Origin: Tetmemena sp. SeJ-2015
Lineage: Eukaryota; Ciliophora; Spirotrichea; Sporadotrichida; Oxytrichidae
Assembly (NCBI GenBank): GCA_027382625.1
Contig: JAJKFJ010021168.1
Coordinates: 35,211-99,210, forward strand
DNA length: 64,000 nt
Direction: 5' to 3'
Positions 21,502 to 33,100 of the stretch are shown here, piece by piece (the first letter of the stretch is position 1; every line of letters starts with the position of its first letter). The notes beneath the pieces are model-generated. The model saw nothing but the letters and a program-made list of their open reading frames with translations. It was not told the origin of the DNA and searched no databases. The position numbers and the translations under genes were made by a program.

Positions 21502-23280
21502 ATGATTTCTAAAGCTGCAGCTCTCTTCCAGAGACACTCAGGCTCCGCTCAGACCAAGTACGCCGCCTTGACTGTCGCCCATCAGAGAAACTTCGCAGGT
21601 GGCGGCCCCAAGAAGCCCCACATGCCTGCCACTACCACTGACTTCGACCTAGTTTTGGTCGGTATGTATATTTATATATAAGATTTTGCTACTCAGCGAG
21701 TGAAGTCGCTCTCGAATCTTGTATTTCCTCTTCGTGGCTTCACTCGCGAGCTTATCATATCATTATATTGCAATATGCAATCCTGATTAACATTATAAAA
21801 AATAAACATAGGAAAATGAAGACAGTGAAAATAATTATCATAATTTGTGCCAATTTTCGCAAGTGAATACTAAAGTGTTGATTTTTAGGTGGAATGAACG
21901 CTGCTGCTTTGACTAAATTCATCCAGCAGGATGGCGTTGACTACAAAATGGCTCTCATCACTGAGAACTCCAGATTCATCTTGCCCCAGTCTTACTTCGC
22001 TGTGTCCCACGGTCACATTGCCGAGCTCAAGCTTGAGAGTGGAGCCATCTCCGCCCAAGTCGAAGCCCTGGTCCAGAATCGATACCTTCGCCAGAGTCTC
22101 TGAATTCCTACCCAACGAGAACAAGCTCAGACTCTCCAACGGCAGAGAATACACTTACAAAGCACTCGTCCTCAACACTGGATTCTCCCACTAGTCTAAC
22201 TACATCGAGGGCCTCACTGAGATGGAGCACAACCCAGAGAGCAACGTCTTCGTGCACGCCATTGACAACAAGGAGCGCATCCACAGAAACTACTACCACG
22301 GTTGGAACCACAACAACGGTGACTTCATCTGCTACTCTCCCAAGTTCCCATACAAGGGTGAAGGCACTGACTTCTACGCTCTCTACTACGAGCACTTCCT
22401 CCGCCAAGATATCCTCCACGGTAGATCTGCCCGCAATGCCAAGATCCAATACTGGACCCCCAACAAGGAGATCTTCAAGTTCCCTTATGCCAACGAGGTT
22501 GCTCTTGAAGAGTGCAAAAAGAGAGGAATTGAGGTCTACTTCGGATGGGAGATGATCAAGCTCCACACCACAGAGCACGGACAGAAGATCGCCACCTTCA
22601 AATGCGTTGAGACTGGACAGACCATTGAGAAGGACTTCTTCACTGCTGTTATTAACCCTCCCAGCAAGCCCCAGAGCGAGATTGTGAATGCAGGCCTTAC
22701 TGATGCTGAAGGTTTGATCGATGTGAACCCATACACTCTCCAGCACAAGAGATTCGAGAACGTGTTCGCTCTTGGAGATTGCCTTGGAGTCAACAAACTC
22801 TCATATAATTGGTTCTGCGATTACTACACTTTCAGATAAAGTTTACCACTAGAACTCAGTCAGCTGCTTTCTATCAACTCCCCATCGTTAAGCAGAACGT
22901 GAAGCAGTTCTTGGAGGGTAAAGAAGCTCAACGGAATCTATGACGGCCGCACCTTCATGCCTTTCCTTTTGGGTCACTCCTATGCCTCCTCTTTCGAGCA
23001 CTTGTATGACTTCGAGCCCACTGCCACCAACCACATGATCCCCCACTACGGTCTCTTCTCCAGATGGTATTTCGGCCGCATCATCAAGTCTCAGATGCAG
23101 CAGGGTGAGAAGCTTACCAGCTTCAAGAAAAACCACGGTCCCCCATACTGGAGCTTCGAAGCTAGATACTCCCCAGTCGAGAAGAACGAGTTCCTCCTCA
23201 GAAGACAGATCCCAGTCTCAGAGGTCAAGATGTTCGAGCCCAAGGTTAGAGTGGCCCACGACGAGCACCATCACCACTGA
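21502..23280 (+). CDS. Mitochondrial sulfide:quinone oxidoreductase-like flavoprotein, with frameshifts
   Basis: ATG 21502. A Ser/Arg/Gln-rich presequence precedes DFDLVLVGGMNAAALTKF, a variant dinucleotide-binding GxGxxG; then KALVLNTGFSHQSNYIEGL, GDFICYSPKFPYKGEG, ETLQH-like YTLQHKRFENVFALGDC (second FAD motif) and LLGHSYASSFEH near the C-terminus, ending in a His tail at TGA 23280. The arrangement follows SQOR, which feeds sulfide electrons to ubiquinone. The SQOR motif KCAGAP reads KGEG here, so one redox Cys seems absent and the activity may differ. Breaks: a 227-bp intron or IES (21662-21888), a one-base shift near 22070, a 57-bp insert at 22801-22857 (AACTC pointer, leaves a one-base mismatch) and one extra base near 22925. 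Codon use is much more C-rich than in neighbours, suggesting high expression. Confidence 0.75.
21662..21888 (+). other. Intron (or IES) of about 227 bp with an internal hairpin
   Basis: Begins GTATGT and ends TTTTTAG, and also has GGT at both borders, so it satisfies both an intron and a GGT-pointer IES. It contains the inverted repeat GCGAGTGAAG...CTTCACTCGC around 21697-21753. Confidence 0.6.
22801..22857. other. Putative 57-bp IES in SQOR-like gene, pointer AACTC
   Basis: AACTC at 22796-22800 and 22853-22857. Family alignment requires DCLGVNK to be followed directly by TQSAAFYQ. Removal achieves that except for one missing base, so either the border is misjudged or there is a sequence indel. 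Confidence 0.5.
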
Positions 23281-23472
23281 GGAAGCAGCTGAGGGTGTAT
23301 TGCCCTTGCGCACTCACTCGCTTTATTTAAAATAATAAATAGCTAATAAATCCTCTCCATATTATTTAGTCACTCTCAATTATATCTTCTTCCCACTCTT
23401 CATTCTAAGAAGTTAGATGATTATGTTCGAAGAATTTTATTGGGGAAATTATAAATCATTAGAAGTATTGAG

Positions 23473-24409
23473 ATGTCTAAAAAGCCAGTGGACGCCAAGA
23501 AGCAGCAGGAGGAACTCAAGAAGAAAGAGGCAGAGGATAAGAAGAGACAAGAGGAGGAGAAGAAAGCTACTCAAAGCAAGAACCCATCAACACTGACTGC
23601 AAGTGACTCTAAGGGTAAACTACCAACTAGCAATTTAATAATAGTTACTCTCTCTGTGTCTATGTGTGTGTATGTGTATTGATATAATGAAGCAATTAAA
23701 AGGGTGGTGCTCAGCCTGAGTAAAAGGATAAAAACGGCAAACCTATTAAAGGGAAGGAAGGCACATTTATAACTGACCATAAAACACAAGAGCAGAAGGA
23801 GGAAGAGGAACGACTACGATTGGAGGAGGAAGAGCGCATCAAAGAGGAAGAGGCAGAACTCAAGCGACTCGAAGAGGAACAGAAACAGAGGAAGCGTTAA
23901 GAATAAGTAAGTCTCAGACTTATAATAAACCCATCTCTCTTTCTCATTCTTCATAATTATTGCTTCCCTTGAGACTTATGTTAATCTTCTTGTTTTAGGC
24001 AGTGATATTTGAGAAGTACCTCGAGGACAGTGGTTTATCTCTCGCCTTCCAGATAATTATGGCCGAGGTGATCGCCAAGAAAATCCCAGAAGACCAGATC
24101 TTTTAATACACAGCACTCAGGTTAAGATAAATTGGGCAAGAGATGGACTAGATAGAGAGGAAGGCAGAGGAACAGGCAAAGAGACTGCAAGAAGAGTAAG
24201 AAAGAGCCAAATAATTGCAAGCGACTTAGGCTCACCCAAAGCCAGGACAGTAACCGCCGTAAGCCCAAGGCAAAGGACAACCTCAGCCTGCAGGAAAGGC
24301 ACCTCCTGCTTAAGCCGGGAAGCCTGGTTAACAGCCTCCTGCTCAATAACAGTAACCACAGAAAGGCTAGCCTCCCGCACCTGCTGGTAAAGCTCCACCT
24401 AAAAAATGA
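23473..24409 (+). CDS. Charged coiled-coil protein with conserved FEKYLEDSGLSLAFQI module and Pro/Gln tail
   Basis: ATG 23473, TGA 24407-24409. The N-terminus is Lys/Glu coiled coil (MSKKPVDAKKQQEELKKKEA), with more Glu/Arg coiled coil before the module. After a 92-nt intron comes the segment AVIFEKYLEDSGLSLAFQII, which looks like a short helical dimerisation unit of the RIIa/Dpy-30 sort used in axonemal proteins; this is an impression from pattern, not a firm match. It ends in Pro/Gly/Gln/Lys low complexity with many TAA/TAG Gln codons. The first interruption (23612-23705) carries the repeat AGGGT and fits an IES. Confidence 0.6.
23617..23705. other. 89-bp IES, pointer AGGGT
   Basis: AGGGT at 23612-23616 and 23701-23705. 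Removal joins TASDSKG to GAQPEQKDK; a GT-AG reading of the same insert would break the frame. Confidence 0.65.
23907..23998 (+). other. 92-nt GT-AG intron
   Basis: GTAAGT at the 5' end, TTGTTTTAG at the 3' end; joins KRQEQ to AVIFEKYL in frame. No direct repeat at the borders. Confidence 0.8.
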
Positions 24410-24564
24410 GGCTAAAGTATAATCTATATTATAAGCTTATTCATTTGATGTTGACTTTCTAATCCAAAGTAATTCATTTTCAAGTATAATAATTTGAAAA
24501 GAATATGATAACAAGTCTTTAAATAAAAGTTCCCTTAATTCTTAGCTAAGTCATGCATTTACAT

Positions 24565-25190
24565 TCACGCAATTTTTATTACATGTGAATCTGTTGAGGT
24601 AAAAAGATTTATTTAAGATTGTACTTGGGGACCTTAAACTTCTTTCTAGTGTAGGAAACCAAGTAACCTTAAGTATATTTATTATACTCCATTAAAAGAG
24701 AATGTTGTAGTTTAGTCTTGCTGCTTCTTTAAAAAGGGAATCTCTTTGACTATTGGTTCTGGGAGCTCTCTGCTAGGGATCTATTTAATGGTCTCCATTT
24801 CGTGTTGAGGGTTTCTGTCCCAAGTGTCTGAATTCCACTAGCCCTGTACGGACTTCTTGCTCGACACTACCTTCACTGAGTTGTGATCAAGAGAGGAGTG
24901 GCCGAATGTCTGATTGAACTTTATCAAGTTGTGAAGCACCTCTTTATCGTCCATGGAGCGGAGTGGCTGGTCCTTCACAAACCCATTTATATAGGTGGAG
25001 GAGACGTAGGGGTGAGTGGTTTCTTCTCATGTAAACCTCCAACTTCAAATGCTGGTTCTTTTCAAGGAAGTCAACTAGCTGCTGAGATTTGAGAAGGTCG
25101 CGAACATCCTTGGGAAGAGCCGCCGAAAGTCGCAGAAATAAAGACGCAAGTTTTTGAGTTAATAAACACCTCTGCTAACCATTAAATTAT
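24565..25190 (-). CDS. Mitochondrial ribosomal protein mL43-like (L51/S25/CI-B8 fold)
   Basis: Minus strand. LRLSAALPKDVRDLLKSQQL, then LEKNQHLKLEVYMRRN, YVSSTYINGFVKDQPLRSMD and KEVLHNLIKF follow the L51/S25/CI-B8 thioredoxin-like fold. The later SKKSVQGQW matches the RPSIQGVW signature of mL43, a mitoribosome large-subunit protein. Between RRN and YVSSTY a small frame change (near 25015-25030) is required. The start is not fixed: an ATG at about 25180 lies in another frame, so an insert is probable just downstream of it. A 60-residue extension after the mL43 core ends at TGA 24565-24567. Confidence 0.65.
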
Positions 25191-25322
25191 TTAATAAACT
25201 CTGCTGTCTTAGAGAAGAAAAAATAGTTATGATCTGCTAAAGGGTTTATTATAATTCCAATTACATTACAAGAATAATCAAATCGTAAGTAATCTTCACG
25301 TCTACAAAACATTCTATTTATT

Positions 25323-27133
25323 TCAAGCGCTTTCGAGAAGCTCCACAAGGCCTGGGTCTAGAGCCTATTCCTCGGATACATTTTGAGCAATTGCCTGTGC
25401 AGTGTCGATATCTAAGTAATCAGCAAGGTAAAGGAGGAGTTGTAGATTTGCATATTTCCTTTGAGAGGGTTCTCCCTTGTGTCTTTTTAGAAAATCTTGG
25501 AAGTCCTTTTTAGTGGGCTGCTTGCCAAATCTATTGTGAACAGGGAAGTCATAGCTCTTCAAATAGTTATAGTCTTTCTTGGTCTTTGGCTGACCATTAG
25601 CAAGTGAGACGATGAAGAAGTCGGGCTCAAATTCCTTTGCAGGCTTACCCTCTTTAACGACTGAGGGTATCATCTCGTTGGCTGATCCCTCTCTGAGAGT
25701 CATTTTCTTACGAGACTCTGACTCTCCGAATATATTATCCCTTTCCAAAGCTTGGCACTGATCAGAGATCATATAGCACTCGATTCCTATCTCAGATCCG
25801 TCTCCCTTGGGCTTCACCACCACTGTAACGAACTTGCTGACTTGGTATCCTTCAGGGTGTTCAACCTTGTATTGCTCCTGGTACTTAGCAATCCTTCTTA
25901 CCTCTTGAGAAGTGAGGAAAGTATCGTGATTAATTGAAGTGAAGATCCAACCAACTTTTTCAAGAGTAAGAGCTTCTGCAATCCTGTCTACTTTAGTTGA
26001 CAGAGGATCCTCCAATTCATTCACTCCGTTGATTTCTCCAATCTGAGGGGGTTCATAGAGTGCTTCAATATTCACTCTGACTCCTTCTGGATAGTTGGGG
26101 TCCTCAGAGTAGTATCCATAGAGCCAAGCCATTCTTTGCTCCATGCAGCCAGTTTGCTGCCAGCTGCCCACAAACTGAGACATCTCTTGGAAATTCAAGA
26201 AGGAAACATAGTCAACATGTCTGAAAGATTATCTCTTCAATACAACAGCAGGAGGAAGACACTTGTTGCACATACCCTCTGGGAAGGGTTTGTGATTGGG
26301 GCACTTGTAGTTAACTTTGTAGCTAAACTGTTGCACAGGCATGCAGTTCTAGCATTTTTAGTCAGGCTTGTGCATACCCTTGCACTTTGCTTTCATCTCA
26401 GAAAGGAAGTGCTCAAAACTTTCGTGCTTCACATTTGCAACTTCTTGAGTTTAAAGGCAGTTGGAGCATTTCTCGTTAGGACCATGCTTACATTGATGCT
26501 TAATTTCCTTCACCATATCCTTCGTCACTCCAAGACAGTTAATGCATTTTCCATTTGGACCATGACTGCAATTATTTAATCCTCTTTACTTCATTAATTC
26601 TTGAAAAATTTAAGATTGAATGAGATCTCTTGACTTCTTCCTCTGAAAGTGGCTTTGACTTGTTCTTATTGGGGCTGTTGTTTCCACCTTAAGTTGTAGT
26701 TCCGGGCCTTGTAGAGGTATCAATTTGTGTCTCTCCGCTGCTTGATTACCTTTTCAATTCTTCTGCCTACTGTTGTGAAATTTTTGGTTAAGTACCGCTC
26801 ACAGCTGCAGCATTAAACTTGGTCTCCTAATTAGCAACATGCAACATATCTCCATTCCTATTTTATCACTTAGAATTTACCAGATTAAATTTCTCGCCAA
26901 GAACTCTTTCTTGAATTTATCATCAGAATACAACTAAGATTATTCTCTCCACATTAGTCTTTGTGAAAGCTACATTCATTAACTTATTTACTCTTTTTAG
27001 GGTATAGATTTCTTTCTCTGATTCCTAAACCCATTCTTTTTAATATTTCAATTTTTATGCTTATAGCTTTAGAAAAAGAGATGTTTGACTTACCTGCTTG
27101 CGAAACGACTCTCAGAATAATTGTATCACTCAT
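25323..27133 (-). CDS. NPL4: NPL4, ubiquitin-binding cofactor of Cdc48/p97
   Basis: ATG 27133, TGA 25323-25325. The N-terminal 80-90 residues correspond to the UBX-like domain (MSDTIILRVVSQA..., across a 27-nt intron). A Gln/Ser-rich linker and a run of short Cys/His motifs follow (CINC, CSNC, CQNC, CNKC; 26570-26260), the NPL4 zinc-finger region. The MPN-type domain reads FRHVDYVSFLNFQEMSQFVG, WLYGYYSEDPNYPEGV, IEALYEPPQ, and then TKVDRIAEALTLEKVGWIFT. NPL4 with UFD1 recruits Cdc48 to ubiquitylated substrates in ER-associated degradation. The frame in 26900-27050 changes at least twice, so inserts remain unresolved there. The 18-bp repeat at 27130 overlaps the start codon. Confidence 0.85.
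27067..27093 (-). other. 27-nt GT-AG intron in NPL4
   Basis: Minus strand GTAAGT...CTAAAG, directly after the codons for VVSQA. Confidence 0.7.
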
Positions 27134-27269
27134 TTTTGAATTAGATTTATAAAATTCTCTCTACTAAGATATTTGCTTTTTCATTGACGATGTTTCAATA
27201 CTCATCAACTGTATTCAAAAGGAGTTACTCCTGTGAAAATTAATATTATCATCATTTTTGAATTAGATT
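27130..27269. repeat. 18-bp direct repeat around the NPL4 start codon
   Basis: TCATTTTTGAATTAGATT occurs at 27130-27147 and 27252-27269. The first copy contains the complement of the NPL4 ATG. The 122-bp unit between could be an IES in the 5' leader with an unusually long pointer, or a simple duplication. Confidence 0.6.
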
Positions 27270-27389
27270 AATTCCTAATAAATTATAATTAGCCAAGTAT
27301 ATTTTAATTGGAGCAATTAATCTTAAAAGACGCTGGGGGTAATAATAAGTTTAGTAATATATTACTAATTAGAACTCTAAAAGATATAC

Positions 27390-28304
27390 TTTACAAAAAG
27401 GTGTTGAGAGAATTGTAGAGTCTCATTGCTTGAAAGCTTGAAGAAAGACTCTGAAAAGTTGATTTCGTTGTTGAATAGTAAGATCTAAAGTCTTTATTAA
27501 TGTGCATAAAGTAATAAATATGCTCGAGCTCACTGAAGAGGGAGCCCTCTATGCAGCAAAGGGAACCCCAGAATATCAATATGCCTCTGGTTTGGTTCTA
27601 AATACTCCCACCAATAAGGCTGAATACGATAAGTAGGTTGGTGCAGAATTAGCCAAAAGTTTTCAAGACAAGGAAGGTATCCTTCCGATAACAGAGATCA
27701 TCATCGACTGTGAAAGCACATAGGAATACAAAGAGCTGATAGCTTGAATATAAGGAATACTTTTGAAATATCAAAGAGATAACTTAAAGTCAGAAAGAAA
27801 GTTCTGATAAATGAACTACAGGAAAGCGATTACGAACAGGTCACTAAGGGAAGTAATTACTCTCCTGTCAGAGTAAAGCTGGAAGCAGATCTAACATATG
27901 ACATGATTAGAACTGGAGCTTGGAAAGATGCAAGATTCAAGAGCTATAACTTCAACTCTGTAGGTGTTGTTCCCGAGGGAGGTCACCTTCATCCTCTCCT
28001 CAAGGTAAACCAGTTATCATGTGCTAAATAGGTATGTTAACAAAGTTAGTTTTAAGACAGCATTTCAGAGAGATTCTATTGGAGATGGGATTCAACGAGA
28101 TGCCTACTAACAGATACGTTGAGAGCTCTTTCTGGAACTTTGATACCCTCTTCTAACCACAGAGTCACCCTGCTCGTGATATGCACGATACCTTCTTCCT
28201 CAAAAAGCCTACTCACTGCAAGGAATTCCCTCAAGAGTATGGACAAAGAGTCAAGGATATTCATGAGAACGGTGGATTTGGATCACTCGGCTACCAATAC
28301 AAGT
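27390..28304 (+). pseudogene. Partial, mosaic-decayed duplicate of the PheRS alpha gene
   Basis: Two blocks are nearly identical to the intact gene downstream: 27520-27659 matches 28492-28632 and 27838-28304 matches 28846-29312, including the 41-nt intron, with only single-base differences. The part between (27660-27837) and the part before 27520 are only weakly similar and full of stops and shifts. The copy ends at the codons for GYQYKW and is followed directly by the N-terminal coding of the intact copy, so the pair is a tandem duplication. The intact blocks may still be alternative coding blocks for the macronuclear gene; the decayed ones cannot be. Confidence 0.75.
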
Positions 28305-29867
28305 GGTTGAAAAACTTGGAGCAGAGAAATCTGTGGAGCAGCACATCCTCACTCTCCTTCACGAAAAAGAGACAATTGAAGACACCCACGCACTTGCAAA
28401 GGAGTTGGGAATATCTCATGTTGAGCTAGATAAGACTCTTAAGAGTTTGTTGGTTGAAGAATACGTGCATCTACAAGTAATTGAAAGTAAAATGCTCGAG
28501 CTCACTGACGAGGGAGCCCTCTATGCAGCAAAGGGAACCCCAGAATATCAATATGCCTCTGGTTTGGTTCTAAATACTCCCACCAATAAGGCTGAATACG
28601 ATAAGTAGGTTGGTGCAGAATTAGCCAAAATCGGTTTTTCCAAGGCTATGCAGAGGAAATGGGTGCAACTCGTCCCAGACAACAAGGAATTGATCAATAG
28701 ACTTGCTGAGAACCTTGAGGATACTGAAAAGGAACTACTTTTGAAATATAAGGAGAATGGAGACTTAGAAGCTCACGACAAGAAAGTTCTCGATCAAATG
28801 AAAAAGAGAAAGCTTGTAACAGTGGCTACATCAAAGCACTACAAGGTCACTAAGGGAAGTAATTACTCTCCTGTCAGAGTAAAGCTGGAAGCAGATCTAA
28901 CATATGACATGATTAGAACTGGAGCCTGGAAAGATGCTAGATTCAAGAGCTATAACTTCAACTCTGTAGGTGTTGTTCCCGAGGGAGGTCACCTTCATCC
29001 TCTCCTCAAGGTAAACCAGTTATCATGTGCTAAATAGGTATGTTAACAAAGTTAGTTTTAAGACAGCATTTCAGAGAGATTCTATTGGAGATGGGATTCA
29101 ACGAGATGCCTACTAACAGATACGTTGAGAGCTCTTTCTGGAACTTTGATACCCTCTTCTAACCACAGAGTCACCCTGCTCGTGATATGCACGATACCTT
29201 CTTCCTCAAAAAGCCTACTCATTGCAAGGAATTCCCTCAAGAGTATGGACAAAGAGTCAAGGATATTCATGAGAACGGTGGATTTGGATCACTCGGCTAC
29301 CAATACAAGTGGGACCCCAAGGAAGCCAGCAAGAATCTTTTGAGAACCCACACCACAGCTGTCAGCTCTCAAATGCTTTACAAGCTCGCTCAGCAAGGAG
29401 AGTTCAAGCCCATGAAGTACTTCTCCATAGACAGAGTTTTCAGAAATGAAACTCTTGATGCCACTCACTTGGCTGAGTTCCATCAGGTTGAAGGACTCAT
29501 TGCTGACAGAAATATCGGACTCTCACATCTGATTTCACTACTGAAGGAGTTCTATGAGAAGATCGGAATCAAGCAACTTAAGTTCAAACCTGCTTACAAC
29601 CCATACACAGAACCATCCATGGAAGTCTTTGGGTACCATCCCCAACTGAAGAAATGGGTCGAGATTGGAAACTCAGGAGTTTTCAGACCTGAGATGCTTA
29701 GGCCTATGGGACTCCCAGAAGATGTGAGCGTGATCGCCTGGGGTTTGAGTCTAGAGAGACCAACCATGATCTACTACGGCATTAACAATATTAAGGATCT
29801 CTTCGGTCACAAGGTCTCACTCACCTCTACTAAGAATAACAAGCTCTGCTACATCAATCCTCAGTGA
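28305..29867 (+). CDS. FARSA: Phenylalanyl-tRNA synthetase alpha subunit (cytosolic), 5' end missing
   Basis: Open from about 28305 ([18 protein letters not shown]) to TGA 29865-29867 with one 41-nt insert at 29011-29051. Winged-helix N-terminal region ([20 protein letters not shown]), then the class II catalytic core: [25 protein letters not shown] (the Gln codons include TAA), motif 2 [19 protein letters not shown], and motif 3 in GLSLERPTM. It charges tRNA-Phe as an alpha2-beta2 enzyme. No ATG precedes VEKLGAEK: the sequence upstream is the end of the partial duplicate. The initiating Met and perhaps a few residues must come from another block. Identity is certain. Confidence 0.93.
29011..29051 (+). 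other. 41-nt insert in PheRS alpha (intron or AAG-pointer IES)
   Basis: GTAAAC...AACAAAG, with AAG immediately before it and at its end. Removal restores the frame from HPLLK to [14 protein letters not shown]. The same insert is present in the duplicate near 28003-28043. Confidence 0.65.
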
Positions 29868-30142
29868 CAACAAGTTTACACATCTATCTGCCTTCTCTAT
29901 TAGATTTAGATTAACTGAAATTAATTCCACTTTCCAATCGATTATAATGATGGTGATGATTGTGATGAAGATGATGATATCACTCATTCATGCTAATATT
30001 GAATACCGATATTAGCTTGAGCCTGGAAAAAGCACACAAGGGCATTAAAATAATTTAGAGCTTTAATAACTAAACAATGTCATATTAATTTACAGTTGAT
30101 AAAGAAAGCTGCGAATCAAAGGAAATAATTTAGCTACAAATT
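29868..30142. other. Intergenic spacer with GATGAT-type low complexity
   Basis: After the PheRS stop the sequence is AT-rich with a short GATGATG run near 29945-29975. No gene seen. Confidence 0.5.
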
Positions 30143-33100
30143 ATGAATAACCAGGAGAACGGCACCTCATTAAACAATCATTCCCCCTACCTGCAGTCCT
30201 CACTCAAAGGAAACAAGAGTTATCAAAACAATATTCATTAAGATCGTGTGAAGGGACTTGAAGTAGATCTCAAGCACGGAGTAGCACAGGGAAGTAATAA
30301 CAACAGGAATTCGCGCTCTCAAAGTGAAAACAGACCCAATTCTAAAAACCAGAGAAGCAAATATGAAACATATCATTATATTGTTAAGAGAAGGCAAGAT
30401 TAAAATTCGGATGAGGAAGAGGAAGAAGATTAATGCTTTAATGGATCAGATAGCGTGGAGGATGATGATGATGACGTGGGAGAAGATTCAAATTCTATGT
30501 GCGACGAATTCGATGACTCTAGTGAAGATAAGAGTATGAATATGTTATATATATATTTTTGAATTTATTCTCAGTAAGTAGTTTTAAACAAGGAAATTTA
30601 ATGAGCATTCTACATTTCTTAGACTAATTCATTTATCATATTATAAAAAGGGATAATCATGAATATTAGGTCAAAACACAAAGTATATGAAATGTGAGAC
30701 TTACGATAACAAGGTCAAAAGCAACTTTCTCATCGCCAATAAAGGTTCCACAGGCTAGGGCTCCAAATTACAGTAGAAGTCTTAGACTTATAAAGTGTAA
30801 AAGACTGGCTAGTGGCCTGCCTTATCTTCAAGCTCCTAGGATCAAAATGGTGATAGTGGTTTAATTAAAAGTATACAAAATATTCATTAAATTCTAAGTA
30901 AGTTCATAAGATCAAAGTGAGAATTATAGCTTAATAGATAAGCTGTCAAACCATCCCTTAGACAAATTGATTCTCGCCATTCAAAATGCGAAAGATAAGA
31001 TCGATAGAGGGGCTGAGAACGGAGAAGATTTGACGCCCAAGGATGATTTACTGCACAACAATCAATTCTTCTCTAGTTAGGATGATCTCAAGATTAAGAC
31101 TTTCTAATAGATGAGTGAATATGGTCTCTCTTTAGAAGGAAATAACTTTTCATTTATGGTACTATTTAAGGACAAGGAAGTGATAAGATTAAGGATAAAA
31201 TTAATAATAAGTCCCCAATTTAAAAAGGAATCTATGATAATAAGGGTTCACCTCTCATGGAGGGTAGAGAAAGACTCCTCCAAATGAACATGCCAACCAT
31301 TAACATTGACTTGTAACCATAATTTTTGCTTTTTAGGATTGAGCCCTCCAAGCAACCTACAGGTTTACAGACATTCGCTCAAATAATTGCAAACCCGTAG
31401 CGCCTTTTACAACTACCGGAGGGTGAAGATGAAATAAGTAAAACTCTCATAAAAAAGGCAAGCATATTGAGCAACGAATGTAAGATTTATATTGATTAAT
31501 TAATAGCTTTCTCTAGTTAAGCAAGTGGAATTTGATCTCATAGAAAATGAGGATGACATGGCTGAAAAGTATATGCTCAAAGTTTAGTCCCTTAAATAAG
31601 AGAAGCAGGATAGAATGAACTCACTCAAATCGAGAGGGGGCTACAGTTCAGGAGGTGGGGAGGAGAGCAAATAGAACTCATTAAAGTTCGAAGACAGGCA
31701 ACTCAGCTTGATGCCCAAAGCTGGGGTTAAGACCAGACATGATTATCTGAGAAAGTAGTAAATGGAGAAAGAAGCCAGAATCGGAGATTACGATGACATC
31801 TAAGATATATAATAAGTAATTGTATATGCATCGCATTATTCTTATTATAATACTGATAAATGAAGATATAAACTCGAGCGATGGCAGTGACTTAGAAATA
31901 GATGATTATTAGGATGGAAGCAGGCAAGATTTAGACGCAGAGGAGAGTCAAAACCTCATGCTTAAATAACACAAGAGCGCCATGATTAACCACAATATCA
32001 GAGATGATACCTTCAAACTCAATCTTTAAGAGCTGGAGGAAAGCGAACAGAACTAGAGTTTGTAACAAGGTTCTAAGCCCAGTACACAATAAAAAATTAA
32101 ATCAAGCTAATAAAATAAAAATGGCATCGATGAGTAAAGTCATACTTAGTTGCTGTCTCCATCAAGCGGAGCTGAAACAAAAAAGAAGAAGAGAAGAGTC
32201 ACAGTTATTTTTAATTTGAGATTTGGGATTCAATTTTATTTGATGAACAGTTTTAGTAAAAAAGGGTCAAGGAATAATGCAATCGAACACGTCAAATATA
32301 GAATCTGGGGTATAGCAAGTAAAAAAGAAAGTTATTAAGAAAAAATAAGCAAGCTTTAAGAATGGTGGTGATTTAATCAAGGTAAAACAGACAAGTAACG
32401 ATCCATCCACTTTCGCAGATCCTGGATCTTAAAGTAGTCCCAAGATTCATCTCTCTTCTTTGAATACACCTTCGACTACCTAGATCCAAAACTCGAATAC
32501 TCTACTCTCAAATATTCCTTCCATGCTTGACAAGTAAAAATCTCATATCCATTAATAGAACTCTCATTTGTAATTACAATTCCCACAGCTTTCCCCAGAG
32601 AGTTCTCAGACCATCAAAAAGAAGAAAGCTTCGGGCACTTCATTCCTTGATAAATATAAGAAGAACTTGAAGTAGTATAATGAACTTGTCTTTGCAGATA
32701 AGTATTGGTATAAATTTGTACACATTTAAATGAATGAAGTTCCATATTAAATTGCTTTTATTTATGAATACTTCAAGCAGGTGTATGCTGAGAATTTGAA
32801 ATCTGCAATATTTACTTTCCCCAAGTTCAAGAGAAACTACTCAAAGAACTATGCAAAAGTACAAAGTTCGTTTGCTAAGTATTGCACAAAAAAGAAAACT
32901 ATAATCTTCGATATCGATGAGACTCTTGTCTTTGCAGCTCATAGTCCAACTGAAATGCCTACAGATTCTGTGGACGCAACCATCTAAAATATTTTATTCC
33001 TTGGAAATATGGAGTTGAATTTGTATTTTTGTATCCGAATAAAGGTGAATAAGTATGGAGGGGCGCAGAAGGCTTATCTATCTTTCCGACCCTATTTATT

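Noticed and set aside
22108..22746. 212-codon minus-strand frame
   Set aside because: Shadow of the C-rich SQOR-like coding sequence; the plus strand shows family motifs.
26136..26579. 147-codon plus-strand frame
   Set aside because: Antisense of the NPL4 zinc-finger region, which carries clear CxxC motifs on the minus strand.
29945..29975. CRISPR-like or regulatory repeat
   Set aside because: Only a short GATGATG low-complexity run; no spacers, and a eukaryotic context.
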